From: a bacterium
GTDB taxonomy: Bacteria; Arandabacterota; Arandabacteria; Arandabacterales; JALGWA01
Length of the DNA stretch: 8,752 nt
Direction of reading: 5' to 3'
Assembly (NCBI GenBank): GCA_025774425.1
Contig: JALGWA010000032.1
Location: forward strand, 1-8,752
Shown: positions 6,783 through 8,752 of the stretch, in pieces
Numbering within the stretch: position 1 is the stretch's first letter
Layout: each line of letters opens with the position of its first letter
Translations under genes and position numbers: made by a program
Notes under the pieces: generated by a model
Seen by the model: the letters and a program-made list of their open reading frames with translations, nothing else
Database searches by the model: none
What the model was told of the DNA's origin: nothing

Positions 6783-7388
6783 TCAAGGCCCGCTCCGACG
6801 CGGGCCGCAGGTATTCCGTCCGAGCTTCTCCAGGTACCGCTGGTGATACTCTTCCGCTCTGAAGAACGCGGTCGCCGGGACGATTTGGGTTACGATTGGC
6901 CGCCCGTGGCGGCCGGCTTCCTCCAGCCTCGCCTTCGAGGCCCGTGCCTCGGCCTCCTGCTCGGCGCTGTGATAGAAGATCGCCGACCTGTACTGGCTGC
7001 CGGTGTCGGGCCCCTGCCTGTTGAGTTGCATCGGGTCGTGGACCTCCCAGAACACCTTCAACAACTCGTCATAGGAAACGACCGCGGGATCGAATGTCAC
7101 CTCGACGGCCTCGGCGTGGCCGGTCCCACCCGTACACACCTCATGATAGGTGGGCTTCTCCTTCGCACCGCCCGTGTACCCGACCTGCGTATCCAAGACG
7201 CCTTCGACGCCGCGGAAGGCGGCCTCGACGCCCCAGAAACAACCTGCAGCGAAAGTGGCCTTTTCCAATCTCGAATCACCCCCATCCGGGACAGGGCCCG
7301 AAGCGGACCCGCCGTGGCCGGCCGATCCCGCCGCGGCCGCCGCAGCGAGAAACAGCACGGCCTCCACCCAAAGGGACGCTGTCTTCAT
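6783..7388 (-). CDS. msrA: Peptide-methionine (S)-S-oxide reductase MsrA, exported form
   Basis: The 201-aa protein reduces methionine-S-sulfoxide in proteins. The family motif GCFWG is present with catalytic Cys50 ([12 protein letters not shown]), followed by GYTGG (70-74), [17 protein letters not shown] (81-97) and [18 protein letters not shown] (118-135). Cys194 near the C-terminus (RNTCGP) is the likely resolving cysteine, and Cys85 is a third. Residues 1-26 form a signal peptide ([21 protein letters not shown]) with no lipobox cysteine, so it probably acts outside the cytoplasm. There is no fused MsrB domain. The ATG at 7388 was chosen because it starts the signal peptide and follows an AGGGGG ribosome binding site; the frame is open upstream to 7577 but that stretch looks like non-coding DNA. 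It converges on the ABC operon with 74 bp between them. Confidence 0.92.
   Translation of the reverse strand: MKTASLWVEAVLFLAAAAAAGSAGHGGSASGPVPDGGDSRLEKATFAAGCFWGVEAAFRGVEGVLDTQVGYTGGAKEKPTYHEVCTGGTGHAEAVEVTFDPAVVSYDELLKVFWEVHDPMQLNRQGPDTGSQYRSAIFYHSAEQEAEARASKARLEEAGRHGRPIVTQIVPATAFFRAEEYHQRYLEKLGRNTCGPRRSGP
6787..6806. other. GC hairpin at the msrA 3' end, possible weak terminator
   Basis: GGCCCGC (6787-6793) and GCGGGCC (6800-6806) form a 7-bp stem with a 6-nt loop, lying within the last msrA codons and abutting its stop. It is placed to stop transcripts from both convergent units, but no T-run follows on either strand. Intrinsic termination is therefore uncertain. Confidence 0.35.
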
Positions 7389-7465
7389 TCCCACCCCCCT
7401 ATCCATCGCTATGCCCTCCCAGTCTTTTGGACGGAATGCCTGCGGATACGTTTCGCCCGGCGTGA

Positions 7466-7476
7466 GTCTGACAGAC
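7466..7476. promoter_or_regulatory. Palindrome GTCTG-A-CAGAC upstream of msrA
   Basis: A perfect 5+1+5 dyad lies in the 185-bp gap between arsC and msrA, about 80 bp before the msrA start. It could be an operator. It also shares the core GTCTGAC with the repeat patch at 8084-8139, so it may be a decayed repeat copy. I found no convincing -10/-35 pair in the gap. Confidence 0.25.
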
Positions 7477-7573
7477 CCCGAAAGGCGGCGAGGAAGCACG
7501 CGCACAAGGCCGCCGGGAAGGTGAAGCGCCGGTCGGGAGCGCGAACGCGCCTGGGCGGGGCGCGCCTTCGGTC

Positions 7574-8023
7574 TCAACCCGGGCCCCGGTCCTCCCCGAG
7601 GTAATGCGGCAGCGCCTCGACGAAGGCTCTTATCCGGTCGCGTACCTTGCGGTAGGCTGCAAGCTTTCCCTCCTCGGTGCCGCAGCGCGCCGCAAGCGAA
7701 GGCGGGTCATCGAAGCCGTGATGCAACACCTTGGTCACGGCGGGGAAGTACGGGCAGTTCTCCGCGGCATCCGAGCAGAGCGTCACGACGTAACGGAACT
7801 CCATACCCCGGAAAGCCTCCACGCCCTTGCTCTTCCGGTCCGAGATGTCGATCCCCGCCTCCATCATCACCTTGACGGCGCGCGGGTCGACGGCGGAGGG
7901 CTCCGTGCCGGCGGAGAAGGCCTCGAACTCGCCGCTCATCAGATGGTTCGTCCAGGCTTCCGCCATCTGGCTCCGGTTGGCGTTGTGTGTGCAGAGAAAG
8001 AGCACTTTCGCTCTGTCCGTCAT
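7574..8023 (-). CDS. arsC: Arsenate reductase ArsC, thioredoxin-coupled (low-MW phosphatase fold)
   Basis: The 149-aa cytoplasmic enzyme reduces arsenate to arsenite. The N-terminal phosphatase loop CTHNANR has nucleophile Cys11 and Arg17 and runs into SQMAEAW. The redox relay cysteines Cys83 and Cys90 lie in [16 protein letters not shown], and HHGFDDPP holds the acid Asp region near 105-106. This C11/C83/C90 triad parallels Cys10/Cys82/Cys89 of the Staphylococcus-type, thioredoxin-dependent enzyme, which supports the ATG at 8023 over the GTG six bases upstream. A GAAGG ribosome binding site sits six bases before that ATG. Differences from the textbook protein: Asn-Ala-Asn in the P-loop in place of Asn-Ser-Cys, His in place of Trp before GFDDP, and an insertion after it ([15 protein letters not shown]) with an extra Cys. 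No arsR, arsB or acr3 is visible nearby. A plain tyrosine phosphatase is unlikely because of the extra cysteine pair. Confidence 0.9.
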   Translation of the reverse strand: MTDRAKVLFLCTHNANRSQMAEAWTNHLMSGEFEAFSAGTEPSAVDPRAVKVMMEAGIDISDRKSKGVEAFRGMEFRYVVTLCSDAAENCPYFPAVTKVLHHGFDDPPSLAARCGTEEGKLAAYRKVRDRIRAFVEALPHYLGEDRGPG

Positions 8024-8083
8024 CCTCACCCTTCCCCCGCCGGGCTCATCCGGCCGCTCGAACCATGACGCCGGGCCGTGGAC

Positions 8084-8139
8084 CCGACGGGATCTGACCC
8101 CTGCGAGCCGACGGGGTCTGACCCTCCCGGGTCTGACCC
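8084..8139. repeat. Cluster of GGGTCTGACCC palindromic repeats
   Basis: Two perfect 11-bp palindromes GGGTCTGACCC lie at 8114-8124 and 8129-8139. A third, one-mismatch copy (GGGATCTGACCC, 8089-8100) is embedded in a direct repeat CCGACGGG.TCTGACC (8084-8100 and 8108-8124, 24 bp apart). They fill the gap between the DUF547 and arsC genes. By shape they resemble intergenic palindromic repeats of the kind spread by REP-associated tyrosine transposases, but no transposase gene is in the window. Confidence 0.7.
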
Positions 8140-8160
8140 TGGAGGACCCCCACCCGCCCG

Positions 8161-8234
8161 GTGATTGTGCATTTTGAGCTCTGACCCCACGGTTGCGCAG
8201 TCATTGTGCATTTTGAGCTCTGACCCCATGGTTG
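8161..8234. repeat. Tandem direct repeat, 39-bp period, ending GAGCTCTGACCCCA
   Basis: Copies at 8161-8195 and 8200-8234 differ at only two of 35 positions (8163/8202 and 8190/8229). Each contains ATTGTGCATTTTGAGC followed by TCTGACCCCA, with an internal GAGCTC palindrome. The TCTGACCC core is shared with the adjacent palindrome cluster, so all probably belong to one repeat family. The right copy overlaps the 3' end of the DUF547 gene and provides its stop codon (8201-8203). The left copy has a base change that removes that stop. Confidence 0.85.
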
Positions 8235-8752
8235 AGGGACCAGTCGTAGTCCATATAGTCCACTTTGAGGCTGCGCTTCATGATGGCCGCGCGCGTGTTC
8301 GCATCGACGCGCTCGGCAATGAACTTGACGAAGCCGCGCGTCTTCTTCCTGTACGCCCGGAGCCACCCGGGAATCTCCCCGTCTCCGAGCGCGAAGTCGG
8401 CGGCGTACCAGTCGAACATCTCTGACACGTGGAGCCGCCCCCGGGTCACGTTCACACGCACCTTGCCTGGGTCGTTCACGAAGCGCACGGCATCGCGCTC
8501 GAGTTGCGCGTCGATCTCCTCCGCGGAATAGGCGTCCGCGGACAGCCGCGGTCCCCCGAGCGAAGCGGGAACCAGGGCGAAGTGGATGCGAGGGTCGCCG
8601 AATTCCTCGCGCAGAATCTTCTGCTCTATCTCATTCAGAGTGACGGGCCTCCCGGCGAGCTCAATGTACATGCTGTCCTGCAGCACCTCCACCCGCTTGA
8701 CCCGGTCCGGCCCCTGCCCATCGCCGCGCGCGGACCCACCGCGCTCCACGGG
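8201..8752 (-). CDS. DUF547 domain protein, C-terminal part (5' end outside the window)
   Basis: The last 183 codons are visible and the frame remains open to the window edge, so the start is missing. The sequence matches the second half of DUF547: VTLNEIEQKILREEFGDPRIHFALV, then AYSAEEIDAQLERDAVRFVNDP, VSEMFDWYAADF and the closing VDYMDYDWSLN. DUF547 has no firmly assigned reaction; bacterial members are often exported. The usual bacterial motif after HFAL is roughly (N/V)CA...CPP, whereas here it reads VPASLGGPRL, so both cysteines are absent. After DWSLN, where the family normally ends, the frame continues nine residues (HGVRAQNAQ) into the tandem repeat and stops there. It is on the same strand as arsC but separated from it by 177 bp of repeats, so an operon is unlikely. 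Confidence 0.82.
   Translation of the reverse strand, partial: PVERGGSARGDGQGPDRVKRVEVLQDSMYIELAGRPVTLNEIEQKILREEFGDPRIHFALVPASLGGPRLSADAYSAEEIDAQLERDAVRFVNDPGKVRVNVTRGRLHVSEMFDWYAADFALGDGEIPGWLRAYRKKTRGFVKFIAERVDANTRAAIMKRSLKVDYMDYDWSLNHGVRAQNAQ

Noticed and set aside
7389..7577. In-frame N-terminal extension of MsrA reaching the arsC stop
   Set aside because: The stretch is basic and low-complexity, while the ATG at 7388 has a ribosome binding site and begins a signal peptide.
6564..7604. 346-codon plus-strand frame across msrA
   Set aside because: It is antisense to an unmistakable MsrA and overlaps the end of the permease; composition is typical of a shadow frame.
8026..8229. 67-codon minus-strand frame through the repeat patch
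   Set aside because: Its product is just translated repeats (VGSELKMHN twice, then GSDP units). It has no independent start signal and overlaps the DUF547 end.
8084..8234. CRISPR-like array
   Set aside because: The units are two different short motifs at irregular spacing (24, 15 and 39 bp) with no unique spacers of normal length and no cas genes.

Overview
The window is GC-rich bacterial DNA with no rRNA, tRNA, CRISPR array or intact transposase gene that I can see. Two divergent genes at the left encode large secreted proteins whose C-termini match the FlgD-like/type IX-secretion sorting-tail pattern (PNP...W.G....PGIY.A...K.V.LR). This pattern, together with a gingipain-family (C25) protease, points to the FCB superphylum. 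With this base composition, a GC-rich uncultured lineage such as Eisenbacteria, Krumholzibacteria or Latescibacteria is more likely than a classic Bacteroidetes. The taxonomic call is inference.

Layout: (1) 52-1785, minus strand: a secreted protein with an N-terminal DOMON/CBM9-like domain, an endonuclease/exonuclease/phosphatase (EEP) domain and a sorting tail. (2) 1786-2027: a divergent control region with two good sigma70-type promoters facing outward, two small palindromes and a six-codon micro-ORF. (3) 2028-4385, plus strand: a C25 cysteine protease with signal peptide, prodomain, catalytic domain, Ig-like domain and sorting tail, followed by a GC hairpin plus T-run terminator. (4) 4550-6708, plus strand: a two-gene ABC-2 type exporter operon, ATPase then permease, joined by a 1-base stop/start overlap. 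(5) 6783-8023, minus strand: an exported methionine sulfoxide reductase A and a thioredoxin-type arsenate reductase, 185 bp apart. (6) 8084-8234: a compact patch of short repeats built around GGGTCTGACCC and GAGCTCTGACCCCA. (7) 8201-8752, minus strand: the C-terminal part of a DUF547 protein whose last residues and stop codon lie in the repeat patch.

The protease and the EEP protein probably leave the cell by the same route and break down extracellular polymers (protein, and nucleic acid or another phosphodiester). The ABC pair is a generic small-molecule or lipid exporter. MsrA and ArsC both draw electrons from thioredoxin-type relays and form a small redox/stress module. I see no clear new defence or mobile system. 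The points most worth following are the shared-tail divergent pair with its leader region, and the repeat patch that has replaced the natural end of the DUF547 gene.
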